Positions 50,181 through 63,500 of a stretch of DNA of 64,000 nt are shown one piece after another. The notes under the pieces are model-generated. The model ran no database searches and had not been told where the DNA came from. It saw only the letters and a list, made by a program, of their open reading frames with translations. The stretch covers positions 26,182,131 to 26,246,130 of the forward strand of contig NC_045140.1 of the NCBI RefSeq assembly GCF_008831285.2, in the 5' to 3' direction. This DNA comes from Nymphaea colorata. Taxonomy: Eukaryota; Streptophyta; Magnoliopsida; Nymphaeales; Nymphaeaceae. Every line of letters begins with the position of its first letter. The first letter of the stretch is position 1. A program made the position numbers and the translations under genes.

Positions 50181-51879
50181 TTGATTTTACTTAAAAAAAA
50201 CATTTACAATATATAAATTTAATATTAGAAAAAAAAGATTTATAAATATAATAGAAAATCATATATATATCAAGTACTGTAAGAGAAGGGGCTTTGATTT
50301 GCATGGTCAATGATGAGATAGAAGTTGTGATGGGATGACGATTTGCATGGAATCATGGCGGAGTGGTTTCGTTTTATTGAAATTAATGGTTATGATGTGA
50401 TGAACAGCATCGATGTGACGGCTGCACATGATGCATATAATCACGGGCCCAAAGATCCCAAAAACTTGAGTACGTGGACGATTTCATCGTGGTTATTTTC
50501 GCCTTCTTTAAAGAAGATGGTGTGGCGATGCTTGTGATGCCAATAACAGTATTGTCAATGGCGATCATGGTCACATCTCTCTCTCTGACTACGATTCTAC
50601 CGTTATGGCGACGCAAGTGTGATGGCATTGATGGTGCCACACATGATCATTCTGATGTTGATTATGATAAAGAAACATATGGGAATGTTTATTGACGTCG
50701 AGAAGAAACGGTGGCATTAAGCTTTTCCTTAGAAGAAGAAAAGAGAGACTAAACGCATGCATCCATGAGTTAAACTGAAAAGTGAGGTACCTTATAGGTG
50801 AACTCATCAACAAGGTGCAGGTCCAAGGTCCACAGGGTTCACACAGTCTTCATCTCGTTAATAAGATTGATGTCCAAAGTTTTGCATTCAACTTTATCAA
50901 AATTGACCAAATTCTAGATGTACCAATCGATTCGCCTGCAATATGGTACTTCGTCGATTTATTACCTTTAAGCGGAAGATGACGTATGGTTTGATGACAT
51001 ACGGAAGGTGTGTGGACTCTTTTTAGTTCGCTCGATCGTTCAACTCTGATTTCAGTTTCAAACTAAAACTAAGTCACCACAATTACTTGCACCATGCATC
51101 TGTTTATGTGAGAAATGACATTGTAGTGACGACAGTACATTCACAAATATCAAATGAAGGGCGCTCGATCTACATGAGCTCCTGGACTCTTGGTTGTCTG
51201 GTGAGACATAAGATAGTTGATCAGGTTGGTGCGCAGGTGAAAGTCCGGTCATTAGTTCAATTTCCTGTTAGTGTTACTCTTTTAGATTGCAAGTGGTGGT
51301 AGATATCTCGAAATAGTCTTAAACATTGAATGCAAACGAAAGAGAAAATGGGTTTCAACTTCTTCGAAATATCTCCCTAGCTATGTTGTTTGTAGAAGAA
51401 GCAAAAATCAACCTGCAAGAAAAACACATGGAGAGTTTTAAACATTTTTACTTAAATGCAAGCGAGACAGGTGTCCCTTTAGGCTGTGACTCACCGTTCT
51501 ACCCATGGTAGCATGTGAACTACAGTGGACCTGATGACGATATTATAGTTGAGCTACAGGACCTTGCCCGCCCCGTTTCCATTTGTTATGTAAATTGTTT
51601 TATAAAAGTGAAAGCAGGGTGGAAACTGCGATCATGGACAATCCAGATCTGCATCTTCATCTCATGCGCTAATTCTGTACCCAACTGTGCATGATGGCCC
51701 TGTTGGTACAAATCCAATTTTAAAAATATTGTGCACCACTGGATATACAGTTGAATTACAAGTTAGGAAGTGTGACGGATCAGATTACATCTTCTCAACA
51801 ACCTGACGCACGAGCATCTGACCTGAACACCACATCTGACATCTAAGATGGTACCACGAGCGTCGCTCAGGTCACATAT

Positions 51880-52200
51880 TGCTTGGCTCAAGATCGGCTA
51901 TGAGGCAAGCTCAAGCTTGATTCGATAAACCAAGTCTAAGCTTGAATTCGACTTATTTAAGCTCATGTCATTTGATTAGTGTATTTTCTTTCTTTAACTG
52001 AAAATTGAAAACTATAATAAAAGGGTTAAAATTTGTCAAAAATTGCCAGCATATTCTTAAGATTACAAACAGAGAAGACACAGTTGAGTCTAAACAAGTC
52101 GATCTCATGTAACTCGAACTCAAGCTTGACTCATTTATTAAAAGAGTGACAGAAGACTTCGATTCAAACCAGCTCGGCTTGACTTTTGTAGGCCCTTAGC
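51880..52200. repeat. CAAGCTTGA/AGCTCAAGC-rich dispersed repeat remnant
   Basis: Repeated words GGCAAGCTCAAGCTTGA, CTAAGCTTGAATTCGAC, GAACTCAAGCTTGACTC and CAGCTCGGCTTGAC occur on both sides of an AT-rich centre. Similar GCTCGAGTTGAAG words occur at 32,410-32,580 and GAGTCGAGTTCGAGC at 14,650, so the family may be dispersed in the window. Boundaries are not defined. Confidence 0.45.
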
Positions 52201-53570
52201 AACGTCCAAATCTAAACCGCGTAAAGGGACTATTCATATATGCAACTCGAGTACAATCTCAGCCTACTCCTATTTTCAACCAATATATGAAAATAAAATG
52301 TCACGGATCAACCGACATCTGGCAAATGCGGTCTACTTGAACTTTATCTAACACATGAAACGCACAAATAATAATAATAATAATGCAATAAACTGTTAAC
52401 AAAAAAACAATAATAATTGGAGTGACCTATGGGCTTCTCTATTGATTGGATGTTTCAGTGCCCGCGTGAATAATCCACAACATGTACATAGAAAATAACG
52501 CATAAGAACAAAAATGGATCGTATCAAACAGATTTATTTGAAAGTATTCATTGTATAGTTTGTCTTTGCACGCAAAAGGGGTTGAAAGAGGCTCTGCAGG
52601 ACTTGATAATATAGTCCAGATAAGAACAAATCTGGGTGCATAAATCCCGATCTAATCGATTGCATTCCATCAACAAAACAATAAACTGAACTTGGTTTCT
52701 GAGAACCTTGGGCCTACTTTTGTATCAACATGCTCAAGAAGGAAGGAGAAACGCCAAAAATAATGGGATTCTGTATCTTCATTGGTTACAGTGCTTCGTT
52801 ATGCTAAAACTATCAACATGCCATTTAGGAGGTTTGCCTTTCATTTCTGCGAAAAGATAAGACTCGTTTCCCCAAATGGAAGTTTTATTATAATATGGTC
52901 TTAATTCCTCATAGAGGTAGCAGCGATAGGTGTGCTGCTGGTCAGGAAAGTATCGAAGAAGATGACGATAAGAATCAAGGATGAGTGAAGAAGGAACGGC
53001 CACAGCTTAAGTGGTGACTTTATAATACAGGAAACTGTAATGTGAAATTTAAATGAGAAATTATCTTGTACCAGTTTCTATTGTTCAGGAGGCGATTGTG
53101 GTGATCGATGTTATAATCAGAAAAAATATAAATAGCATGTCCGTACACCGCACCACGTAAAACTTGTTCTTCCTCTGTTCCTTCCTTTCTGCATTTTACT
53201 TTTCATGGCAACGCAGTAACAAATTGATGGAAGGAAAACTAGGCACTAGGTGATTCAGGTACACTAATTATTTTAGTATCACTTGCCTGTTTGGAATTTT
53301 TAGCTAATCGGTTAGAACCATATAAATCATTACTTCTTGAATTTATAATGCTGTTGCTTCTTGGCTCTTCTTTTTAGAAAATTAACGTTCCGTCGATTCA
53401 GCTTCTTCAATTACTAAAATTTAATTCGGTTCGGCCGATTCGCAAAATCCTCCTGAAAGACTATTAGATTCAAGAACTGATTCTGAAGCGTTGATCGTCA
53501 TAGTTCGACATCCAATTATTTCGTTTTATGAGTCGGAAGTATGGTTACATTTCGGAAGTACAGAATTCAA

Positions 53571-53622
53571 CTCTCTCTCTCTCTCTCTCTTTCATTTTTC
53601 TATATATATATATATATATATA
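53571..53622. repeat. Compound (CT)n-(TA)n microsatellite
   Basis: A CT run (53571-53590) is followed after about 10 bp by eleven TA units (53601-53622). Confidence 0.95.
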
Positions 53623-54033
53623 AATGTTCATGGATTAGTGAAGCAACATCCGGTATCATCACATTAGTTACTACCCGACCTTAAATTAAAACATTTTAAA
53701 CAACTTGGTTTGCATGGACCAATAGATAATTAAACACAGGCATGCTTTCTCGGTTCCTCGAAGAAGAAGAAAGTTGCAATTACACAACTCCCGCCCCAAG
53801 AAGATCATCATTGCCTTGGTTCTTTGTGTACTTCGTAGATCTCATGACTGAAAAAGTAAAAAGGCTTAGATTTTTAGGTCAAGCAACCTCGTGTTTGGCC
53901 ACCTCTCGGTTACCCGGGTTGACGATCGAAATTAGCCAGAAACATGCGAAGAGCGAATTACCTGTTGAATTCATAGCTGTAGCGGTGCTTGAAGAAACAC
54001 AAGAAATCATCTGCAGAGAACCAACACATCGCA

Positions 54034-54083
54034 GAAAGGTTCTATCTAAAGAATCAAGGAAAGGTTCTATCAAAAGAATCAAG
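54034..54083. repeat. Two-copy 25-bp tandem repeat
   Basis: GAAAGGTTCTATCTAAAGAA at 54034 is repeated at 54059 with a single mismatch (TCTAAAG to TCAAAAG); the unit is 25 bp. It falls inside a 118-codon ATG-started plus-strand frame (53742-54098) that I do not recognise. The repeat shifts frame between copies, which argues against selection on that frame. Confidence 0.9.
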
Positions 54084-54344
54084 GCTTTTGATGCTTAAAT
54101 ATTTCAAAGTTCAGAGCTACCATCATACTCAAGCAGACATGAAGCCACCCAAACGTATATTAACCTCCCAAGAAAGAAATTAACAGGAGAGTATAATTGT
54201 CGTCGATATCATTAAAGGAAAAATGAAAAGCAGAACAGAACAGCACATCACCAGTCCTGCTACCGTTTGGCAGCTACAAATTTTTACAGAATCAACAAGC
54301 TCGTAGTATATGGAAGGAAGGCACAGATCGATGACGGGCGTCAG

Positions 54345-54911
54345 CTACTTCCCAGCAGGAGCCAAAACTCTTTCTTCTCCCTTCTGCACCGAATGACCAT
54401 TCTGCTTTTGAGCAGGAGCAGAACCAGAAGAAAGAAGATGACCATTGTGGGGAATCCTCACCATGTTCCCCTCCCTGACTGCACAAGAGTGCTTGCAGGA
54501 AATCCCAACAAGCCCCCTCCTCCCAGAACCTCCACCTTTCTTCGTCTCCTTCTGATGGCCTCCCACGCTTCTCGTGCACTCGACCAGTGCTGTCAGGAAG
54601 GGGTCTTGGTGCTTCATGCTTCTCCTCTTGTACCCGTTTCTTGGGGAGTCCCTCTGCTGAAACCCCCAGGGCGGAGGGGGAGGAAGGTTGAGAGTCTTGA
54701 GATCACCGGGCGCTGCCACCTTAGAGGATGGTGGTGGTGACGATTTGGGGTCGTTCCCTGAAGCTGTATGGCACTCCATTGAAGTAGGAGGCATGGTCTT
54801 GGAGATCCCTGCCTCTTCTTCCCATGAGAAAGGCACAAGCCCCGGTGAGTTCAGTGAGTGAACCTTATTGCTCTTCTCTTCCTTTGATGGGTAGCTGTAA
54901 CAAAAGCTCAT
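54345..54911 (-). CDS. Small Pro/Ser-rich plant protein, DUF688-like
   Basis: A single exon of 189 codons, 188 aa. The start is the first in-frame ATG (MSFCYSYPSKEEKS); the frame is open for another 91 codons upstream without an ATG, so that part is probably 5' leader. Visible features: VPFSWEEEAG (26-35), a Pro/Ser-rich middle with LPPPPPWGF (76-84), the basic KRRSMK, then DPFLTALVECTRS (103-115), and a basic Gly-rich tail. The pair 'VPF.WEE.PG' plus 'DPFL.AL.ECT.S' is typical of plant DUF688-type proteins of unknown function. It has no signal peptide, membrane segment or known catalytic motif. Known DUF688 members are often longer, so this may be a short form. Intact ends and family motifs make it a real gene, but its role is unknown. 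Confidence 0.72.
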   Translation of the reverse strand: MSFCYSYPSKEEKSNKVHSLNSPGLVPFSWEEEAGISKTMPPTSMECHTASGNDPKSSPPPSSKVAAPGDLKTLNLPPPPPWGFQQRDSPRNGYKRRSMKHQDPFLTALVECTRSVGGHQKETKKGGGSGRRGLVGISCKHSCAVREGNMVRIPHNGHLLSSGSAPAQKQNGHSVQKGEERVLAPAGK

Positions 54912-57053
54912 CTTCGATTCTCGAGTGATTTTTAAGGGCAGAAAATGGGAATGGTCCTGGAATTGCTCCTCGGTTTCTAAGCAAAGGTCATTCTTTATCG
55001 GCGACCAGGGGAGAAAGGCAAGGTTGTGGTACGAAAAGGTAGGGGGAGATGGTGAAGAAAAGGAAGAAAGGGATTCACACAGTTCACGCCATGTAACTGA
55101 AACCGAGATGGCCTTTTGATTGTGTCCCTTTGGGAAGATGGCAGCCGGCCAACGCCAAGGGAGCCGTAGCCTTTTTGGCCTCACCGCCTTTGGTCTTTCT
55201 CACTTCCTTTTTTTCGTTTTTCTTAGGGGAATTCTATTTCAGGGCCCCACTGCCGGCATAATTTTCTGAAAACAGTTCTTGTTTATCCAGAATGATGTGT
55301 GCCCGGTGGATCTTTCGTTGAAATACACCAAGAGGTGAGCAGCCTCAGAGATCTCCTCCATGGAAGATCTGCTGCAAGCAAACACTCATCATGGTATTGA
55401 AAATTTGTTTTTCCATAAAACGATGAACATTTTACTTATTTTTAAAGTCGAGTGAGGACATCAGACGATCAAGATTCGTGCTAGTTGCAATTTTTTTCGT
55501 TTGCGTTCGTTTGTTTTGATTTTAAAAGTCCTTTTCTTTTTGGCATTTTTCAAAATTTTCTTCTCCAATATGAAGAAGAACCAAAGTTTTTCGAATGCCC
55601 CTTAAATTTAATTATATGTTTAACAGCAATATACCTAATACGCGTATTTTGAAGTTACTCGTGACGATGTATCATCATATTCCTAGTCTCGGTTTTCCAA
55701 CTTCTACACGGATTTGGTATTTGGTTGAAGAATATCTTCTGGTTATCTGTAGGGCTGTCATGGATTGCATAATTCTTTAACTTGAATGTGGTTGATATTA
55801 TCATTTGCAGTTTAAATAAGTAGCATCCATGAGAATCAAACTAAAAAGGAACAAACTGACAAGCTATGTTACATTCGTTGGGACTCATTTAGATGAATCG
55901 CCGATAAATTACTAAGCTTTCCAATTCAATTCAAAAACCAATATTGATAACATTGCTCCGACTCTCTATGTTTTAAACGTGGAGTAAAGATTTGTCCAGC
56001 CCCCAACATGCCTACTAATTATTAACGGGGTTAAGTATGCCCTGGCTCACATGTAACGACGATGAGATGTTTTTGGCTTTAATAGGGTCCAAAGGGAACG
56101 AGTTCATGAACCGATTAGGTCGAAACCAAGGGCGTTTTTCAAAACCGTGGTTGACTTGAGCGGCGGGATTTGGACGCAACTGAGTTAGCCATCGTTGACC
56201 ATGTGCACACCAAGTTGGTCAAGCCCCCGGGCCTGCCATTTTGCAACTTGGACCGACAACTAATAATAGGAAGCTCGCCTAATGGATTAGCTCAAGGAAG
56301 AGCAAATCGTCGTGATGCATGGGAAGCATACAAGCCGGTGCACTTTTGCGTGTAAATTTTGTACTTCGGTGCATACAAGTGCACAAGCGTAAACAAACAA
56401 GCATTCATATTTGGGTTTATATATAGGCAAAATAGTTCGTTCGCACTTGGGTGCACACGCATGTTGAATCATTCATCTTCAAGTGCAGAGAACTCCTGTC
56501 CATAATACAACAGGACCTTCATCACTTGATAACTTTTGATGGAAATAACCACTAAACTACCATCTTTTGTATCTTGGTTGAGCAAATGCCAATGTGATCA
56601 CAATCTCTTCTAAGAGTAGATTCGTGATTGATAGCAATCGAAAAATGTAAATCTCAACAAAACCATGATATAAGTTATGACGACTTATTCAATGAAATTG
56701 AGGAGTAGGAACCATTGGACGACTCAATCCAAAAGTGGGTTGATCTTTATTTCTCTCAAGAGAGCCAACGGCGTTTCGTTTTCAACTTGTTAAACCGAAA
56801 ATTGGAATTTGTATTTTTACTTAGAAGGCCGTGGTGCAGGCGCCTTTTCATATCTAAGTTTCATCTTCAATGTGCATTTGTAGACGCTTTCAAGTGTTGA
56901 AAGAGTTTGAGTTTTTTCGGATTAGAAGCGTTCTGTATAGAAAAGAAAACAAATTATGTGTGTTTGGTGGTTGAATAGAGTCCGGCTGTGCGTGTTTGTT
57001 TGTATGTGGAGGCATCAAGAAATATGGACGCGAGAGTTTAGGTAGTAAGAGTC

Positions 57054-57073
57054 GTCATGTCATGTCATGTCAT
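57054..57073. repeat. (GTCAT)4 pentanucleotide microsatellite
   Basis: Four exact GTCAT units, just after a partial GTC. Confidence 0.95.
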
Positions 57074-60000
57074 ATAAAAGATTATCTTCCAACACTTCCT
57101 TTCCCTTTAGGGTTTATAAGTCGTGCAAGGTAACAATTTTAATTTAATTTTTTTCTTTTTTTTTTGTCTTACAAATCTGGCATTTTTTTCAGGAACCAAA
57201 CAGTCCAACTTTTGAATATGAGTGGGGTCAAACTAAACTCAAATTCAAACTAGCACAACTAAAAATTTTTAATTTCAAAAGTTTATAGTGAGTTTAAAGC
57301 AGAGAAATCAATTGGAGAAGAAGAAGAAAAGAAAAAGGTTCCTCCAAGAAATGTGAAGGTGAGGTTGGTATTATTGTCTTCTTGATGGCAGTAGTGGGTG
57401 TTCGGGTGGAACACACCATTTGTAGTAGGTTTGGCTCTTCAGATGCAGGCCGCCATGTCACTGCGTTAAGGGCATGCACCTTTAATTTCGATAAAAAAAG
57501 GCAATTTTTTTACCTTTTCATTTTTAATTTATTCATATAATGAGTGCTTTTTACTTGTTTTAACTATTTTTGTGTCGAGGATATTTTAGTTTTTTAAGGT
57601 GCCCTAATACTTTTCAAGTGAGAAGAAGAAGAGTCGAAGTCCCCACCTTTCTCCTCAACCTCACATCCTATCAGGTCTCCTTTCAATTAGGTGCCCTAAC
57701 ACTTTGATCAAATACATAACTTCTCTTCTATCTTCCACAAAAAAGCAACTTCCATGTATACCAAATGCAAAATCCAAGCGGAGATAGGTGAGAGCTTTGT
57801 GGGGCGTGTTTGGATCTAGACAGATTTGGATTGCTATTTTGTTATTTTCACCTCATATTTATATTCATAAGACACATGTATGTAACTGGAAGTATATTCT
57901 TCATATTATATGTTAAGTTATTGTATGCAAACAAACACTTATAGGTTCACTTTTTTCGTTTTATTTTCCACGAAAGATCATGCAATTATCATTTATTCAC
58001 AAGAAACAACTCCACGAATAAGTGACTCACCGATCCACCTACTTGAACCGATCAAATCAGCCAAGTCGACACCCACGGACCACCCATCCGATAACGAGTC
58101 CTGATCTTGGCTGCCGACCGATCGAGCAAGACAGATACGTAGTCGAGGAAGCAAACGGTTACACGGAATCCAAGTTTTTTTTTTATGTCTCTGAAAATCC
58201 TGTATGACGTTGAGAAGGCAAGTACAACTCAAACACGGTTTTCCTTTGAAAGGACAAGCAAGTTTTCAAAAGCAAAACTTGGAGGAGTCGAGCAAACACC
58301 AAACTTCGTGAGAAAACGTCCGCCATGAGAATGAACGCCTGGGCACTTGACCATTTGATCACATGTATCTTCTCGGTCTCTAACATGTACTTCTAAGGAA
58401 TTTTGATTAATCGTCTGTTTCTTAAGAAGATAGGCAGCCACCATCAAATGAAGCTCGCATGTCATTTGGAACTTACTTTTCATCAATCCCTATTTGTTCC
58501 CATTAGAAGCAAATGATTTTCATATGGTTTATGTTCATATGATCGTAAAGTACAAAAAAATAAAGTATAGCATCTTAACGATCACGTCTTGTGATTATAT
58601 ATATATGTGTGTGTAAAGAGGGAGAGAAACTGGTAAAAATCACACTTATGTCAGAAATAAAAACTAGACCCTTTATTATTTTGCTAAAAAATTATTTTAA
58701 ATAAAATATAAACATCTGAATATATTTATAAAAAACTATTTTGATATAAAACATGTTTTAAATAAAGTTGTTTTTATGAAAAGTGTTGTTTTTTCTATCA
58801 TCAAAATATTGATGCTATGAGAGCCATTCATTTGTGCTTATTATAAAAACACTATTAAAATAAAAAAAAATGATCAGCTTAATATATATTTGCATCAACC
58901 CATCTTCAAGATCACATTGGTACGGCAAGATTTTTTTAAAAAAAAAAAACGTTTTAAATATCAGGTTTAAAGAGTCGTCAACTTTATGCTCTTTTCGACT
59001 CAATTAAAGACGTAAAACCATTTCAAGATTGGTTCACGATATGACTAAATGATAGCTATATAGACGCTAGATAGAACTATCAACATCTTGGGACCAATCC
59101 ATATCAGGGACTCAACCTCCCCTAACTAGTATGAGCTCGCAACTTTAAAAGATCGTCACAGTCATAATCTAGCTAGCTAAAATTGCATCTTGCTCTTTTC
59201 AGGACATGGTCCAGAATTTTGACGCTGGATGATCGAGACCAAACCGGAGCATCTGCATGGTCCTGCACCACATTAATTCCTAGGAAGATGGACCATTTGA
59301 TGCATCAACACTTGATCTTGACACATCAAGCTGATGCTATCTAACTAGAAAATCATGTCCCCTTCTTCCATAGGGGACCAATCTTGACACAGTTCTTGTA
59401 TGGAGCATTTGATTTGTTTGAGTTTCGGCATCTCTTCTGTTCATTCAATGAGCCAATTTTCAAACTGGGTCCTGATATATATTCTTATAAAGGTCCTTCG
59501 GCTGATGTCCATAACCATCAAGAAACCCAATTCAATTCAACTAGCCAGCCACATGGAGCTCAAAATTCGTTGGTTCAAAGCCATCATAATGAACATGACC
59601 GACTCCTTCTAGGGTGGTCCAACAGGATCAATGTGGCTTCCCTCACTGGCGCAGACACGTGGCTGCCGACGACCGGTTGCCACGAGCCTAGTGGGGCTTT
59701 GCAACAAAGGCATGTGAGAGGAGACTCTTTTTGGAGTAAAAGTTCATAGGTTGGCTTGGCTATCAGGTTTTGGTAGCAGGTGGAAGGTGCAGGTATAAGT
59801 ACTGAACCCTTCCTCATGCTTATAGAATGACTCCTAGAATTGAATGCTGATGATGCATGGCCAGTTGGAAAAGCTCTGGATTTTTCAGCACTAATGTTCC
59901 ATTTAGTGTTTTCATTTTCTAAATGAGTCAATCGGTAATCTGGAACTAAAACATCATGGGAGCAGCATCATGTTTGAGTTTTAGAAAATGTAATGTGATT

Positions 60001-60197
60001 ATCACTATTGATTCTAAACCCAAAAAATTGTTAAAGAAAACGGATATAATTATACCATAATATTAACAACAAAGAAATCTTGAAATACAATACATAAAAA
60101 TATGAGTTTCAAAAACACATATCATAAAAAGTAATCTTGAAATACAGTACATGAGAGCCTAGTTAGACATGCTATTTGTGCATTTGATGCTCCAAGA

Positions 60198-60563
60198 TTG
60201 GAATATTTTCATTTAGAACTAATCAGAAAGTATGGGCATCAGATTTTTAAATTAATTCCTTGTGTTGGTCCGACTTGCCTTGGGTTAAATTTGGTCAGTT
60301 TAGAACAGGCGAAAAATTACTCTTTTGTGTGTTGCCCTTTTAATTGGAAAAGTGATTGTTGGTTCCTTTGGAAAGAGGAAAGACGTTACTGCCATTTTAC
60401 TTTGCACGTCTGGGCTTTTTATATATGCTGTTCAGCTTCAGTTAAGTGGATGTTAAAAGCAGACCCCTTTTTTTACATTTTCCGGGAACGGTGGGACTTG
60501 TATCAGAGAACTCAGAAATGTGAGGCTTATTTTGAGAATATAGCAAGAAGGTGTGACATCTAA
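60198..60563 (+). other. Unrecognised 121-codon open frame
   Basis: This plus-strand frame runs from a TTG to a TAA and contains many Trp, Cys and Phe residues (for example CCPFNWKSDCWFLWKEE and FYIFRERWDLYQ). It has no ATG at its start, no visible splice signals and no family I know. The composition could come from a decayed transposon or gene fragment, or from chance in T-rich DNA. Confidence 0.2.
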
Positions 60564-63500
60564 ATGGAAATTCTTATTGCCAGCTTACAATTCAATTGAA
60601 AAGCTTTCATAGGAAACAGATGAATATGAGAGGATGACCATCTCTGAAGTGTCTGGATTTCATAGGAATTGGTGCAAACTGGTGTAAGAACCAGAACTTC
60701 TTTTCTTATTTCTTCACCAGCTTTTCTGGTATAAGGCCTTGAGGGCTCGATTGACAACAGCAACAATATGTTACTATTCTTTACATTTGCTCCAAAAAAT
60801 GCACTTCAAAAATTGTTTTAAGCATCTATCCTACATTCCATGATAAATACATGAAACAGTAACATACATATTATTGATGCCAAACAACCCTTAAAGTTGT
60901 GTGTTCCTTAAATCAGGTCAGCGGCTTGTAAACATGAAGAAATCGGACCAGTGCTGTCGCCAACTTGATGGATGGTTAAAAGAAAAATTAAAAGAAAAAT
61001 GTGATGTCATCATATAATGCTAGTTTATATATTTTTCTCTTTATTTTTCTCTCAACCATCTATACTAGGTGAAAGGCCTTGTTAAATGATTGGGTGACTC
61101 TAAATAACAAAAGACATCATTCGTTCACAAACTATACGCCGCCGGTGACTCCTTTTCATAATGACTTGATATGCTCTTGACGTTTACATAGCACTAAGTC
61201 AACTATACTCAATGAAGTGCATTTATTTTCTCATAATTAGGGTATGTTTAGACTTGGGAAAGGCCCAAATCTGAGACAGCCTAATCTTAGGTTCGACTCA
61301 TAGTCGGTACAGCTTAGCTTAGGTTAAACCTAAAGTTGGAAAACGCATAGTTCAGTTCAATGATTTGGTTTGGGCTCTCATTTTGTTTCTTTCTCCAGTT
61401 GGGTAGAGGGTGAAGGAGAAAGGAAATTATTATGCCTAGAAATAAGCTGCTGCTTACCATGTGTATTCTGTAGTTTCCATGTGAAAGCTACCATTCAATT
61501 TAACTTGTAAAAAGGTTGAGGCCGGAATTGGACTTTGCCTGCTCGTTGGCCGGACTGAATCCGATTTAGTTTTAATTCGATACCTTATGTACTATTTCGC
61601 TGACCCGAATCCGACCCGTTTACACCTTTATGATCATGCGAACCACATATAATTGGATCATGCCATGCCCGTCAGATCATCTCCTTCATTTTGGTACTTC
61701 TTGCATATCATTTTCTTACATATTGTAAGCTCCAAACACGAGCTTTGGCGGTATGGGAGGAACAATAATCTAAATGAATGATCTATTATAATAATGATAA
61801 ATAAGATTTTCTCGACGTCCGCAAGCAAAACTCTACCATCTTGTGGAGCCCTCAAGGCCGGCGGCATCCATGCACCTTACTTAATTTATCATTTTCTGCA
61901 TTAAGTGGCCTAATTGCAACCCTTTGCATTGATTCCTCCAAGGGAAAAAAAAAAATGTTTATGACAGCCAGGCCGAAATCTGACTAGAATAGGGCAAATC
62001 GATCTATGGCTCATTCTTATGAACATGTATATATAAATATGACGCGGTTCATGGCTTTAGAACCATTTGTGGAGTCGAGTTTGGTAGCAACTCTATTAGC
62101 CAACTATAGTTCTGCACCGAAATAGCACGAGACAAACAAGACTCAATGTACATAGTTGTTGTGCTTTTTTAAAATTGGTTCGGCCGTTTGGTTGTCATCA
62201 GTTTGATTTTCATAAGTGTTATTTTTTCGGAACACAAAAACAATGAATGCACAACAACATTTTAGTTGACAGGTATTTCGCTTTCTTTAAGTCGCACAAG
62301 AGAAAAGATGGAAGCACTTCAGCCTTTTTAGAGTATCCCCAGCTCGGTTAAATCAAATGCAAATGATAAACATAAACTCATTGGTCTTTGCAAAATGCAA
62401 ATCCTACTTAAACTCAGGTTTTGTTCACAACTACTCATAGTATATTATTTTCTTCATCAAGCAAAAATTATATGAGTACCCACCCATAAACATAGACACA
62501 TGCATTCTGAATGAAATGAAAGGGAAGGTACTGGAACCACTCGATCGGACCGAGTAGTGTAACTTTTTTTCTTGTTAAGCTCGCCCAACTTGGGCGACAT
62601 GGATGACAATTATCATACTGCTAGTGGGAGTGCAAGTGGCACCCTTAATTATTTAGACATAGGCTGACACAATAATATTGCTCCTGGTTAACAAGTTAAA
62701 ACCTGTCGTAGTTGAACCAAAAAAATGGCATGAGTCGGGGACAAGTACTTATTTATTCTGTTCAAAAATGTAAGATTCTTGGATGAACAGAGGGAACCCT
62801 ACCACCTAAGTGAGAGTCTAAAGCCCTCTTTTCTTATTTCTTCTTACTCCTAAAGTTGAGAGCTGTTTGGAGACCACCTAATTAAAATACACCCTTCAAC
62901 AACTCAAGTGTTAACAATATAAGAAAGCAGCACTCACAATAAACAAGACAAACACGTATACACAATTTAGAATTCTTACGGCAGCAGCCAAAGTGAAAAT
63001 CAATTAACAAGAGTACAAAACCAATAAAGAAGCAACAAACGAAAGCGAATACAAATTAACAGAGTAAAAGGAAGCAGAAAGGAAAGGGGATGGGAATAAC
63101 TGCTTAGCTCGACCTATGGTTTGATTTCGATGGGTGAGGCTGATACGTTGACGGATGAGTGGCGACATGAATAAACGATTGATAAATGACGGTGAGAAAC
63201 GTTCTCTCCCAAGTTCCTTCGTTTGCATAAAAAAACTGCAGCGAGCTCCTCTTACGCAACTGCTCCACCGACGCCTTCCCCCTGAAGTTTTTGTGCCAAA
63301 CGAAGCCGCCCCCAGGTAAAATTTGTGGGTCAGCGTAGCGGGTTCACTGCCGCTTCGGTTCAATTACAAGCACAGACACCACAAAATTCACTGAAACTTC
63401 TTGTGTATTTTCTACAGAAACTATATATCAGAAACCATACATCACAGCTATTTAGTTGAATAGAAATCTCAAAGTACAACTCCAATGGTGTCATAAATCA

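Larger units (their letters stand above)
39361..54344. other. 15-kb gene-poor stretch
   Basis: No intact gene was recognised. It holds TA arrays, tandem duplications, a pair of flanking direct repeats at 45.1-45.5 kb, GGGCTCGGGC-type repeat DNA at 50,090-50,180, CAAGCTTGA/AGCTCAAGC-rich repeat DNA at 51,880-52,200 and an (AAT)n run at 52,366-52,383. G+C-richer patches at 41.45-42.0 kb and 45.58-46.3 kb carry open frames without clear family matches. The rest is plain AT-rich DNA. Confidence 0.55.

Noticed and set aside
54912-55184. 91-codon N-terminal extension of the DUF688-like protein
   Set aside because: The first codon is GTG and there is no ATG before 54911. The extension has no conserved motif and is probably 5' leader that happens to be open.
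61290-61299. Second B-box-like word GGTTCGACTC
   Set aside because: No convincing A box lies at a suitable distance and no tRNA-like fold is apparent, so it is not called as a SINE or tRNA.
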